From the NCBI RefSeq assembly GCF_019132875.1, contig NZ_JAHSPF010000009.1:1-64000 (forward strand): a stretch of DNA of 64,000 nt. Direction: 5' to 3'. A model generated the notes under the pieces. That model saw only the letters and a program-made list of their open reading frames with translations, had not been told where the DNA came from and searched no databases. Every line of letters begins with the position of its first letter. Positions within the stretch are counted from its first letter, which is position 1. Of the stretch, positions 1-8,339 are shown one piece after another. The translations under genes were made by a program, and so were the position numbers. The stretch is from Erwinia phyllosphaerae. GTDB taxonomy: Bacteria > Pseudomonadota > Gammaproteobacteria > Enterobacterales > Enterobacteriaceae.

Positions 1-120
1 CCTGACTGCCTGACTGCCTGACTGCCTGACTGCCTGACTGCCTGACTGCCTGACTGCCTGACTGCCTGACTGCCTGACTGCCTGATTGCCTGATTGCCTG
101 ACTGCCTGACTGCCTGGCTG
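1..120. repeat. Octanucleotide tandem repeat array, unit CCTGACTG
   Basis: Fifteen consecutive 8-bp units fill the first 120 bases. Units 1 to 10 are perfect CCTGACTG, units 11 and 12 are CCTGATTG, 13 and 14 are perfect again, and 15 is CCTGGCTG. The array starts at the window edge, so its full length is unknown. On the plus strand every reading frame meets TGA once per 24 bp. On the minus strand none of the three frames contains a stop, and each encodes the same 8-residue cycle QSGSQAVR in a different phase. Slippage would be expected to change the copy number. Confidence 0.95.
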
Positions 121-255
121 CCTTGCAGTGCCATAGTATTCCGACCGTGCAACCGTTCGGTTACGCCGTCTCTCCGTCAGGCTGTTGCCCTGCCACCCGA
201 TCGCTTTACCACCCAAACACTCAGCCTTTCCTGCTTCCTGCCCGTTAACCTTCAT
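1..255 (-). CDS. Possible partial ORF running into the octanucleotide array
   Basis: An ATG at 253-255 on the minus strand opens a frame of 85 codons that is still open at the left edge. The first 45 or so residues are Gly/Arg/Lys-rich and unremarkable (beginning MKVNGQEAGKAECLGG). The rest is the QSGSQAVR cycle encoded by the 8-bp repeats. The sequence before the ATG (TAAGAGA) is only a weak ribosome binding site, and no family is recognised. It could be a real repeat protein or simply an artefact of a stop-free repeat. The C-terminus lies outside the window. Confidence 0.2.
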   Translation of the reverse strand, partial: MKVNGQEAGKAECLGGKAIGWQGNSLTERRRNRTVARSEYYGTARQPGSQAVRQSGNQAVRQSGSQAVRQSGSQAVRQSGSQAVR

Positions 256-324
256 TCTCTTAAACCTGTCGCGTATTCTCCGTAAAGCTACGCTGCACAA
301 TAAATATGATATGCAGACGTATAC

Positions 325-356
325 AAAAAAGGCCTGACTCTTTGCTAAGTCAGGCC
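325..356 (-). terminator. Rho-independent terminator of the minus-strand regulator
   Basis: Read on the minus strand, the arms GGCCTGACT and AGTCAGGCC (331-339 and 348-356) form a perfect 9-bp stem with an 8-nt loop, followed by six T residues (325-330). It lies 44 bp beyond the stop of the regulator gene at 400. Its arm shares the CCTGACT core with the nearby repeat unit, which may be coincidence. Confidence 0.85.
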
Positions 357-399
357 CTGTTTGATCACATGTTTTTACGGCAATAGTTACCCGTCAAAA

Positions 400-888
400 T
401 CAGCGGAAACGCGCGATAGATATCAGCATTTTTTTAGGGTAAGAATTAAAGATCTTCCGGCAAAAATTCTTCAGGCCATGTTGTGTTTCCGTCTGGTTTA
501 CCGTTTTACGCGGTATCGCACTCAGGGTTTTTTCTTCCAGAGGCAGGCTATCGCAAATACGCCATCCGCGACGCGGGTGAGTTTGAATAATATCTTCACT
601 AATCCCCGCATCCTGTAGCTGTTTCCTTAGTTTAGATATGGTCTGGTATAGCGTATTAGGCGTAACAATCTTTCCATGATCTTCCCAGCCGACCTTATAT
701 AAATCGTTATGCGTTACTATTTTCCCACTTTGATAGATCAGCAAATGTAAACAGCGGGCAGCAGTAACATAGGTGGTAAACTCTTCTCCTGTCTTACAGG
801 AAATAATTTTGTTTTGCTGTGGAATAAAATAGACCTGATCATTGATGCAATAAACAATATAATCTTTATTATCCATGGTGTTAATCAT
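400..888 (-). CDS. Winged-helix transcriptional regulator (OmpR/CadC-type DNA-binding domain)
   Basis: This 162-residue protein carries one C-terminal-type winged-helix DNA-binding domain (Trans_reg_C family) at about residues 25-112. Typical signatures are the central ARCLHLLIYQSGKIVTHNDL stretch and the recognition-helix/wing segment around TISKLRKQLQDAG and THPRRGWRI. CadC-like regulators normally continue into a membrane helix and a periplasmic sensor; here the last 50 residues are basic and show no membrane segment, so the protein should be cytoplasmic. The ATG at 886-888 follows AAGG almost directly, and a second ATG at 874-876 has a better distance to AAGGA, so the true start may be there. 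It is divergent from the fimbrial operon, and control of that operon is a reasonable inference but is not shown by the sequence. Confidence 0.75.
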   Translation of the reverse strand: MINTMDNKDYIVYCINDQVYFIPQQNKIISCKTGEEFTTYVTAARCLHLLIYQSGKIVTHNDLYKVGWEDHGKIVTPNTLYQTISKLRKQLQDAGISEDIIQTHPRRGWRICDSLPLEEKTLSAIPRKTVNQTETQHGLKNFCRKIFNSYPKKMLISIARFR

Positions 889-1656
889 CCTTAATATCGA
901 ACATGTTTAAAGAATTATAATTATTATTAAAAAAAGCCGCTTGGCCGGAAATCATACTAAATGCATTATGCCAGAAGCAAGCCAAACTGATAACTATTTT
1001 GATGTCAGTTTATGTAATTCATGCAGGAGCGATTATAAACTTTTATTTTTTAAAATATAGTTTAGAAGCTAATATTTAACCGGTAAAGAAACTACTTACT
1101 TAATCTTAGTTATGTTAAGCGAGAGAACAGTAAACCTTAACGTAAGTGTGAATGCATTCTTTTTTACATTCAACGATTTTTTTGCTGATCCGATGACTTA
1201 CCGGATTATGATGTATTGTTGCAGGATTGATAAGGTAATATTTTGTAATAGTAGATATTTAATAAATAGGGTAATCAGGAGCCAGGGCGATCGTCGTTGG
1301 AACTTTATTACAAATGGGCAGAAGGTCATGTTGGCAGCGTATTAATGAGTTTTGTTTTATTGTAATGAAAATCTGAAAAGATTAATCAAAGCGGTTTTAG
1401 TCTTAAGTCATTATCGGGAGGTAATTTCCAGAAAAGATTTAAAAAGTGCAAAATTTATCATAATTCGATTCATGTATATGATTCTCATGGGTTTTTATCA
1501 GGTTAATAAATAATTAATAAGTAAAAATTAGATTTATCTTATAGAGGGATTTAAGATAGTTTCACCACTTCTCATTGCGATAGCTGAGCAGGAAGATAGT
1601 TGGTAATTAAAATGTTAAGGATATTGCATTTTGGTTTTTATATTTAAGGAGATAGA
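889..1656. promoter_or_regulatory. Long AT-rich divergent intergenic region
   Basis: These 768 bp separate the minus-strand regulator from the plus-strand fimbrial operon and must contain both promoters. The stretch is very A+T-rich, as is usual for H-NS-silenced fimbrial control regions (inference). I see no convincing sigma-70 promoter, no pair of long inverted repeats of the fim-switch type and no recombinase gene nearby. A 77-codon open frame inside (1112-1345) has no ribosome binding site and is not called. Confidence 0.5.
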
Positions 1657-2223
1657 ATGAAGGCTATAAATGGAAAGTATTTATTGCTTGCTGCTTGTGT
1701 AGGTTTTTCATCAACAGCCGCCACAGCAAATGATGGCACAATTACTTTTGAAGGCAAAATTGAAGATGCAACCTGTGAAATCAGCGGTGGGGACGATATT
1801 GATCCCGATCAGGGGGCTAATTTTACAGTGACTTTGCCCAAAGTAAGCGTTAGCGCCTTAGCAAAACCGGGGCAATTTGCCGGGGATACACCCTTTTATA
1901 TCAATTTAAGCGGCGAAAATTGCCCGAATGGTAAAGTTGCTAATGTAATTTTTGAACGCGCGCAGAGCACAAATATTGATAGTGCTACGGGTTACCTTAA
2001 GAATACGGAAACAACCGGAGGGGCCAGAAACGTCTTTGTGCGTATCTTGAACCACAATAAAGAGGGGTTGAACCTGACGCAGGCTAATGCGCAGCATCAA
2101 CCTGTTACTATCGATAGTAAAAAAGCCAGTTTTAAGTACTGGGGACAATATGCTGCCGTTGGTAATGCTGCAACAGCCGGTACGGTTAAAAGTGATGTGA
2201 TCTACTCTATCACTTATCAATAA
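1657..2223 (+). CDS. Major fimbrial subunit (type 1 pilin family)
   Basis: This 188-residue secreted protein is a chaperone-usher pilin that polymerises by donor-strand exchange outside the outer membrane. It has a signal peptide ending near residue 24 (a Thr-Ala-Thr-Ala-Asn stretch), a mature N-terminus rich in alternating hydrophobic residues (TITFEGKIEDATC), one disulfide-type cysteine pair (in DATCEI and GENCPN) and the typical C-terminal beta strand ending in a penultimate tyrosine (YSITYQ). The ATG is preceded by AAGGAGA at good spacing. It is the first gene of the run that includes chaperone, usher and adhesin, and an intercistronic hairpin just after it would favour its excess expression. 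No closer subfamily is assigned. Confidence 0.9.
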   Translation: MKAINGKYLLLAACVGFSSTAATANDGTITFEGKIEDATCEISGGDDIDPDQGANFTVTLPKVSVSALAKPGQFAGDTPFYINLSGENCPNGKVANVIFERAQSTNIDSATGYLKNTETTGGARNVFVRILNHNKEGLNLTQANAQHQPVTIDSKKASFKYWGQYAAVGNAATAGTVKSDVIYSITYQ

Positions 2224-2226
2224 TAA

Positions 2227-2247
2227 AAAGGGGATTTAATCCCCTTT
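2227..2247 (+). terminator. Intercistronic hairpin after the pilin gene
   Basis: Arms AAAGGGGAT and ATCCCCTTT (2227-2235, 2239-2247) pair perfectly around a TTA loop, four bases after the pilin stop. There is no long T-run behind it (CTGGACC follows). It therefore looks like a partial terminator or mRNA-stabilising structure, of the kind that lets major pilin be made in excess of chaperone and usher. Confidence 0.6.
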
Positions 2248-2279
2248 CTGGACCGTACCCGTTTAACCAGGAAGTTGTA

Positions 2280-2999
2280 ATGTTAAAACCAATTTTATTA
2301 TTGTCAGCGCTATGCTGGTCGGCCTGTTCATGTGCGGCCATACAAATTCTTGCAACCAGGGTTATTTTATACGAAGCGGAAAAAGAACAGTCATTTACCA
2401 TAAGAAATACGGGCGATGCACCATCGTTAGTCCAGATTTGGTTATCCAAAAAAGATAACAGCAGCATGAATATTACGGATGATATTCCCCTGGCGATTAT
2501 GCCGCCAATCGCGCGCATTAATGCAGGCAGTTCTAAGGTGTTCAGATTCTTTCCCACAGAGAAAGCATCGGCCGCTTTGCCAGCAGATCGGGAAAGTATG
2601 TTCTGGATAAATGCGCTGGATGTCCCTGCTGTTGATGATGAAAACGTGGCTGAAAATAAGTTAAATATTGCCTTTCGGACGAGGATAAAGGCATTTTACC
2701 GCCCCAGTGGTATTAAAGGAACCCTAATAGAAGCAGGAGAGAATTTGCAATGGTCAATGAGTAAAGAAGCAAACAATTTAGTTTATACCGTGAATAATAA
2801 CTCTCCTTATCATATTTCCGTAGTTGATTTTTCACTGAAAAAAGGGGAGGAAACCATATCCTCATTGCCTGGCGATGTGATTGCTCCATGGGAAATAAAA
2901 AAATACAAATTTAAAAACGTAACTGATTCCAGTGCATCATTAAATTACCAGTATATTTCTGATCTCGGCGCCTATATACCAAAAAGAATTGTCTTGTAA
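2280..2999 (+). CDS. Periplasmic fimbrial chaperone (PapD family)
   Basis: This 239-residue protein should bind pilin subunits in the periplasm, cap them by donor-strand complementation and deliver them to the usher. A cleavable signal peptide (about residues 1-19, ending in CSCAA) is followed by two immunoglobulin-like domains. The conserved subunit-anchoring arginine is in the first strand (ATRVIL), the lysine is in RTRIKAFYRP, and the family signature is recognisable as DRESMFWINALDVP. Its length is normal for the family. The start ATG has AGGAAG six bases upstream. It lies 56 bp after the pilin gene and 28 bp before the usher gene. Confidence 0.93.
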   Translation: MLKPILLLSALCWSACSCAAIQILATRVILYEAEKEQSFTIRNTGDAPSLVQIWLSKKDNSSMNITDDIPLAIMPPIARINAGSSKVFRFFPTEKASAALPADRESMFWINALDVPAVDDENVAENKLNIAFRTRIKAFYRPSGIKGTLIEAGENLQWSMSKEANNLVYTVNNNSPYHISVVDFSLKKGEETISSLPGDVIAPWEIKKYKFKNVTDSSASLNYQYISDLGAYIPKRIVL

Positions 3000-3027
3000 T
3001 TACTTGAATTAACAATGGCATGACATA

Positions 3028-5571
3028 ATGAAAATAAAAGATAAGATAAAAAGTATCTTTTTAGGCTCGGCTATGTTCGTGGTATGTGAAAGCTGTATTG
3101 CACTTGAAGAGATAACAGGTGATCAGGCATCTGTAACCGAAAGCAGAAAAGTTAAGTTCAATACGGCATTCATAACTGAATTTAATAAAGATATAGATAT
3201 AAGCTGGCTAGAGGAGGGAGCGAAAATCACGCCGGGTACTTATCGTGTTAAGGTGTTTATTAATGGAAAGAAGACGAAAACCTATACGATACGTTTTGTT
3301 AAGGTAAAAGAAAGTGTTTCCCCTTGCATTCCTGCCGATGTGTTTAAATATGTTACGTTAAATGAAAGTGATTTACCAAACAACTGGCGGGAGACAGGCT
3401 GCATTAATCTTTCCAATGTGTTTAAAGGCGCGACGGCAAAGTACGATTATGATAGCGAAACCTTAAGGATTACAGTCCCGCAAATTTATTTAGCAAGCGA
3501 TATTGAGGGGTTTATCGATCCTTCCCGCTGGGACGAGGGGATTAATGCGTTAAGCCTGAACTATTCTTTAAGCGGTACCACCAGTTCAGGGAGATATTCT
3601 AATTACTCGGCGTATTACGGTAATTTGCAAACGCAAATGCGTGCAGGGGCATGGCGCTTTACTACGCTGGATGCGCTTACCGGTGGTAGCACTGATAAAA
3701 ATAAATTGCAGCATTTGCAGGCTTATGCGCAACGAGCGATTGCTACCGGTCTGGCTGAACTATCGCTGGGCGACTTTAGTACCAGCGGCAATTTCTTTGA
3801 AACTATCCCTTTACGGGGGGCAATGTTAAAAAGTGATGAAAGAATGCTGCCGTGGTCGATAAAAGGCTATGCGCCGCAGATAAGCGGCATAGCTTACAGC
3901 AATGCAACGATTACTATTACACAAAATAATAACATTATTTATGAAAAAAATATCCCACCAGGCGAGTTTAAAATAACAGATCTGATTGCCCCAGGCTTGG
4001 GTGGTGATTTGGAAGTAACGATTAGAGAAAGTAATGGTGCCATAAAAAAATTTAAAGTGCCGTATAACAGTTTGCCGCAACTTGTGCGTAAAGGCCATTT
4101 TAACTATTCACTGGCCGCCGGGAAAATACGCCATTATACCAGCATTAATACCCCCGGTTTACTGGAGTCTGGTTTGAGGTATGGCCTGATGCACAACTTG
4201 ACAATATATGGCGGCAATCGATTAACCACCGATAAATCTTATTTTTCTATGAGCGGTGGTGTGGTGTTTAATGCTGTACCCGGCGCAATAAGTATTGAGC
4301 TAACTCAGTCAACTATTATGGATGGAGCGCTAAAAACCAAAAATAACCTACGTGATAACAGCAGGGTTAAAATTGGGCTGGCGAAAAAGCTCAGCGAAAC
4401 CGACACTTTTATTAACGTATCTGGTTATCATCACCTGGGCGATAGCTTCTATTCCCTGAATGATTATTTAGGGGCCAGAGAAACAAAAAATGGCCGGAAT
4501 AGCCGCAGTAATAACAGCCTGGAGGTCACACTTTCTCAGCAACTTACACCGGGGTGGGGCGAATTATCACTTATTGGTTTGTGGGAAAAAAGCAGGTATA
4601 GCGATGCCTGGGGGGGCCGTTCTTCTTATCTGTTAGGCTATAGAAATAATTATGATTTTGTTAATTACAGTCTGAGTATAAATAAAACATATACTGCATC
4701 CGGAAACAGCGATACTGCTTTTTTTGCTAACGTTTCCATGCCGTTAGGATATACAAAAAAATCGCCGCCTGTACTACGCGCTGCCGTAAGTTATAACAAT
4801 GAACAGGCAAAACTGACAACATCAGTGAATGGTAGCCATCAGGGTAAAGATTATAGTTCAGGATTTAGCAGCTATTTTAGCCAGACAAGCACGAAGCAGT
4901 CCGACTTCGGCATTAATGTTAGCCATACCGATACAGTTTTACAAAAAGGAGTTGGCTTTAATCAGAGAAAGGATGGCTACGGTTTTTCAGGCACGCTTGC
5001 AGGAGCAGTACTGATTCATGCCGAAGGAATGCAATTTTCACCTTACCTGGGCGATACCGTTGCTTTACTGAAAGCTCACGGTGGCGAGGGTGCCACAGTT
5101 TCAGGGAATATTTATTCAAAAATAAAGAAAAACGGTTATGGGCTGCTGGCTAATCTTTCGCCTTATGAAGAAAACAAAATTTTCCTTGATACTAAAGGTT
5201 CACCGTTAGGGTTCGATACAGGTGATGATGAATATATTATTGTTCCAACCGCTGGCGCAGTAATAAAGCTGGAGTACAAAAGTAATGCCCAATATAAAAA
5301 TAATTTTTTGGCCAGGATAAAAGATGTTAATGGTAAAAGCTTACCCTTCGGTACGCGTGTTCAGGATGAGCAGGGCAGAGATATAGGAACGGTCGGACAA
5401 GCCGGAATAGTCATTATTTCATTGCCGGATAAATGGCAACCAGTCGTGGCTAAATGGAAAAAAGATAACAAAACAAAAAGTTGTTATATCGAACCGTGGG
5501 AAGGAGAGATAGAAAAACAGAGGCAGACAGAAAACAGATCAATAACGCTTATTTGTAAGGAGAGTAAATAA
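3028..5571 (+). CDS. Fimbrial outer-membrane usher (FimD/PapC family)
   Basis: This 847-residue protein forms the outer-membrane pore and assembly platform for the fimbria. After a signal peptide (about 1-25) come the N-terminal chaperone-binding domain (FNTAFI near residue 44), the 24-strand barrel with the inserted plug, including the usher signature GFIDPSRWDEGINAL (about residues 162-176), and C-terminal domains. The last of these carries the usual cysteine pair (SCYIEP and LICKESK). The length is typical. No clear Shine-Dalgarno sequence precedes the ATG at 3028, and the two nearby upstream ATGs meet immediate stops, so initiation may be weak or coupled. The adhesin gene follows after a single base. 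Confidence 0.93.
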   Translation: MKIKDKIKSIFLGSAMFVVCESCIALEEITGDQASVTESRKVKFNTAFITEFNKDIDISWLEEGAKITPGTYRVKVFINGKKTKTYTIRFVKVKESVSPCIPADVFKYVTLNESDLPNNWRETGCINLSNVFKGATAKYDYDSETLRITVPQIYLASDIEGFIDPSRWDEGINALSLNYSLSGTTSSGRYSNYSAYYGNLQTQMRAGAWRFTTLDALTGGSTDKNKLQHLQAYAQRAIATGLAELSLGDFSTSGNFFETIPLRGAMLKSDERMLPWSIKGYAPQISGIAYSNATITITQNNNIIYEKNIPPGEFKITDLIAPGLGGDLEVTIRESNGAIKKFKVPYNSLPQLVRKGHFNYSLAAGKIRHYTSINTPGLLESGLRYGLMHNLTIYGGNRLTTDKSYFSMSGGVVFNAVPGAISIELTQSTIMDGALKTKNNLRDNSRVKIGLAKKLSETDTFINVSGYHHLGDSFYSLNDYLGARETKNGRNSRSNNSLEVTLSQQLTPGWGELSLIGLWEKSRYSDAWGGRSSYLLGYRNNYDFVNYSLSINKTYTASGNSDTAFFANVSMPLGYTKKSPPVLRAAVSYNNEQAKLTTSVNGSHQGKDYSSGFSSYFSQTSTKQSDFGINVSHTDTVLQKGVGFNQRKDGYGFSGTLAGAVLIHAEGMQFSPYLGDTVALLKAHGGEGATVSGNIYSKIKKNGYGLLANLSPYEENKIFLDTKGSPLGFDTGDDEYIIVPTAGAVIKLEYKSNAQYKNNFLARIKDVNGKSLPFGTRVQDEQGRDIGTVGQAGIVIISLPDKWQPVVAKWKKDNKTKSCYIEPWEGEIEKQRQTENRSITLICKESK

Positions 5572-5572
5572 A

Positions 5573-6553
5573 ATGGAGAAGCTATCAATATGGTCGAGGG
5601 TCTTGCTCTTGGTGGTTCTGGCTTCAGCAGGTATTTCCTTTGGTGCCCGCGCCTCCTGTAGTCTGGGTTCCCAGCTTCAGACCATTACTTTTCCTGCGAT
5701 TACCGTAACACCTTCTGAAAAAGGAAGCGTGGGTACTGTATTAGCTTCAGTAACCATGCCGATAGGGAAAATAAACTACTCTTGTGGGCAAAATGTTGCG
5801 TCTACCTGGTACTCTTCCTATAGCCGACCAGAAATGACGAAGACCAGCGTTACTAACGTATATTCAACTAATATCAGTGGAATAGGCGTACGCATCAGAT
5901 GGCCGCAGAGCAGGGGCGATAATAGCTGGATCCCAGGAAATTATAGCTGTCGAGGCAGCTGTAATGAAGCTGCCGATAAAGTTTTGCTGGAAGTGGTACA
6001 GACGGGGAATGTTACTAACTGCGGGGAAGTATATGCCGGGCGGATAGCCACCGTAGTTGTTTCTTCTGATGACGCGCCACAAAACACCTTACCCCTGTTA
6101 AATATAAACACTCACGGTATCACGGTAAACGTACGTAGCTGTTCTATTTACTCAAGTACTAATAGTATCGATCTTGGCAAATATAGCCTGGCTGACGTTA
6201 TCAAATCAGGTTTTACCGGCGATAAAAAAGATTTTTCAATAACGGTTGATTGCCCTGAGAAAACGTCGGCAAAAATTACGTTTGAAGGTAAAACAGCATG
6301 GGGGATGGAAACCGGCGTGATAGAAAATGCGGGCAGCGCCCAAAATGCTTATATAAAGCTTTATCAAAAAAGCGGTACGCGATACACCGCTAAAGCACTA
6401 AATACGTCTGCAAGTTTTGGTAGTTCAGCTTCCTTTACAGGAAAGAGAACGGTTACCTACGCCGGAGAGATGTATTTCAGTAATTCCACCAGGCCTAATG
6501 CTACGGCAGGCAGTGTAGTTGCGAATATCGTTTATACCTTAACGCTGGATTAA
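5573..6553 (+). CDS. Two-domain fimbrial tip adhesin
   Basis: This 326-residue protein is the likely receptor-binding tip subunit. It has a signal peptide ending near GARAS (about residue 28), an N-terminal domain with several cysteines (in ASCSLG, YSCGQ, YSCRGSC and NCGEV) and a C-terminal pilin domain from about residue 180 (VRSCSIY, TVDCPEK) that ends in a typical pilin strand, VYTLTLD. This lectin-plus-pilin arrangement is that of FimH- and MrkD-like adhesins, though the ligand cannot be read from the sequence. AAGGAG lies nine bases before the ATG. It is one base after the usher and only five bases before the TpsB gene. Confidence 0.85.
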   Translation: MEKLSIWSRVLLLVVLASAGISFGARASCSLGSQLQTITFPAITVTPSEKGSVGTVLASVTMPIGKINYSCGQNVASTWYSSYSRPEMTKTSVTNVYSTNISGIGVRIRWPQSRGDNSWIPGNYSCRGSCNEAADKVLLEVVQTGNVTNCGEVYAGRIATVVVSSDDAPQNTLPLLNINTHGITVNVRSCSIYSSTNSIDLGKYSLADVIKSGFTGDKKDFSITVDCPEKTSAKITFEGKTAWGMETGVIENAGSAQNAYIKLYQKSGTRYTAKALNTSASFGSSASFTGKRTVTYAGEMYFSNSTRPNATAGSVVANIVYTLTLD

Positions 6554-6558
6554 CAGGG

Positions 6559-8316
6559 ATGAGAAATAGTATGAAATTAACCTCAGGGAAAAAAGCCTTT
6601 TTATTTTTTATGTTTAGCGGCATAGCTTACTCCAGCCTGGCGGAAACCGTTCCTTCTGTTAATGATGCACAACGTAATATCGATCGCTTAGAACGAGAAA
6701 GGCTACAGCAACAGATCACTACGGAAAAACAGAGGGGAAGAGAGATACAAAGGGAAAATCAAAAACAGGATGCAAACGACGAAGCATTAAAATCTGAAAG
6801 CCGTTATAAGTTCGATATTAAAGAGATACTTATCGAAAACGACAGTAAGTTCGAGTTTTCTGCACAAAGAAATACGATTATTAAGCGTTATCTCAATACT
6901 AATATGGGGGAGCAAGAAGTCCTGGCGCTGGTCAAAGAGTTGACTGATTTTTATATCGGCCAGGGTTATGCCACGACGCAGGTTACTATTGCCCCTGGCT
7001 CATTGCGCAGCGGGAAGCTGGTATTGAGAATATTGTGGGGGAAAATTGCAGGCTTTCTGCACAATGGGGAAGCTGCCGGCTGGCGAGAAAAAACGCGTAT
7101 GTTCAGCGCCATGCCTTTCGCCAAAGAAAGCTTATTAAGTATGAGCGATATCGATCAGGGGTTGGACAACCTGCTGCGTGTTTCCCAGTCGGATAAGCTT
7201 GTTATAGAAGCCAGTGAAAAAAGTGGCTACTCGCTGATAAACCATACCGGGGAAAACGTTTTTCCTCTTTCTGTTTATCTGGGTATGAATAATTCTGGCT
7301 ATCGAGATAGCGGTTGGTATCAATATTCTCTGAACACTTCATTAAAAAATGTATTGGGTTTGAATGATACTTTCACATACTACTATTCTTACAACGATCT
7401 TTACGCTGACACAGATAGCCAGTCCGCAAAGAGTTTCTCTTTTAACGTTCCGCTAGGTTACTGGCTGTTTGACAGCAGCTATTACAAGTCAGCCTATAAG
7501 AAGATTATCGGTGGTATGTATGGTGGTTATGTCAGCGATGGCCAGTCAGAACGCTTTTCCTTAAAAGCGACCAGAACGCTTTTTCGTAACGCTTCCGGGA
7601 AATATTCAGGCTGGTTAAAATTTGAAAAGAAAGATAATGAAAATAACATTATGGGCTTTCCCATCGCTGTATCCAGCAAGAAATACAGCAGTTTAAGTAC
7701 GGGCTTAACATGGGTAGGCAGTCTGGCCGGGGGATGGGGCTACGCTGATTTAAACATGACTGCCGGCATGCCGTGGTTTGGCGCTGCCTGGAAAGGGGAC
7801 AGCGACTTAACAGGTTTTGACCTGAATTATAAAAAGTTTAACGGCACGCTCAACTGGGGAACACGGCTTGCCGCTAACGATAGTGGCCGGGTCGCGTTAG
7901 ATTATGAGTTAAGCAGCGGATGGCAGTTCACCAATGACAGGCTGGTTAGCGATGCTAAATATAGCTTAGGCGATGAATATAGCGTTCGTGGTTATAAAGA
8001 ACAGATTGTTTCGGCCGAAAGAGCCATCTGGATTTCGAACACGCTAAAATTACCCGTGCAAATCAACTATGCCCGAATTTATGCAGTTTCACCCTTTACC
8101 GGCTTTGATATAGGCATGGCCAGGAAAAACTGTGTATCGACAGTTTCATACTGTGAAAGAGATTATATGAGTGGGGCAGTTGCAGGCGTTAAATTAAGCG
8201 GAAAAGATTTTTCAGGCTCTGTCGCAGCAGGCTGGCCTGTTAAAAAACCTGCCTCGCTAAGTAATTCAGAGGTAGATAATTACGCGATGTATATGAATTT
8301 GAATGTTGGTTTTTAA
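6559..8316 (+). CDS. Two-partner secretion outer-membrane transporter (TpsB; ShlB/FhaC/HecB family)
   Basis: This 585-residue protein is the outer-membrane Omp85-type pore that exports the TpsA protein encoded next. It has a signal peptide (ending YSSLA-ETV), a Gln/Arg/Glu-rich N-terminal helix (about residues 38-75), POTRA repeats (from KFDIKEILIEN, including FYIGQGYATTQV) and a 16-strand barrel. The family signature VRGYKEQ lies at about residue 475, and the C-terminus ends in phenylalanine (MNLNVGF). AGGG abuts the first ATG directly, so the ATG at 6571 is an equally likely start. The gene begins five bases after the fimbrial adhesin stop and ends 17-23 bases before tpsA, which implies one transcript. 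Confidence 0.92.
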   Translation: MRNSMKLTSGKKAFLFFMFSGIAYSSLAETVPSVNDAQRNIDRLERERLQQQITTEKQRGREIQRENQKQDANDEALKSESRYKFDIKEILIENDSKFEFSAQRNTIIKRYLNTNMGEQEVLALVKELTDFYIGQGYATTQVTIAPGSLRSGKLVLRILWGKIAGFLHNGEAAGWREKTRMFSAMPFAKESLLSMSDIDQGLDNLLRVSQSDKLVIEASEKSGYSLINHTGENVFPLSVYLGMNNSGYRDSGWYQYSLNTSLKNVLGLNDTFTYYYSYNDLYADTDSQSAKSFSFNVPLGYWLFDSSYYKSAYKKIIGGMYGGYVSDGQSERFSLKATRTLFRNASGKYSGWLKFEKKDNENNIMGFPIAVSSKKYSSLSTGLTWVGSLAGGWGYADLNMTAGMPWFGAAWKGDSDLTGFDLNYKKFNGTLNWGTRLAANDSGRVALDYELSSGWQFTNDRLVSDAKYSLGDEYSVRGYKEQIVSAERAIWISNTLKLPVQINYARIYAVSPFTGFDIGMARKNCVSTVSYCERDYMSGAVAGVKLSGKDFSGSVAAGWPVKKPASLSNSEVDNYAMYMNLNVGF

Positions 8317-8339
8317 TTTTTTTTAATTAGGGAATGATA

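Noticed and set aside
1..120. CRISPR array
   Set aside because: The 8-bp unit is contiguous with no spacers, and no cas gene is present.
1112..1345. 77-codon open frame in the fimbrial control region
   Set aside because: No ribosome binding site, AT-rich composition like the surrounding non-coding DNA, and no recognisable protein features.
889..1656. Invertible fim-type promoter switch
   Set aside because: No pair of inverted repeats and no tyrosine recombinase gene was seen; phase variation by inversion is not supported.
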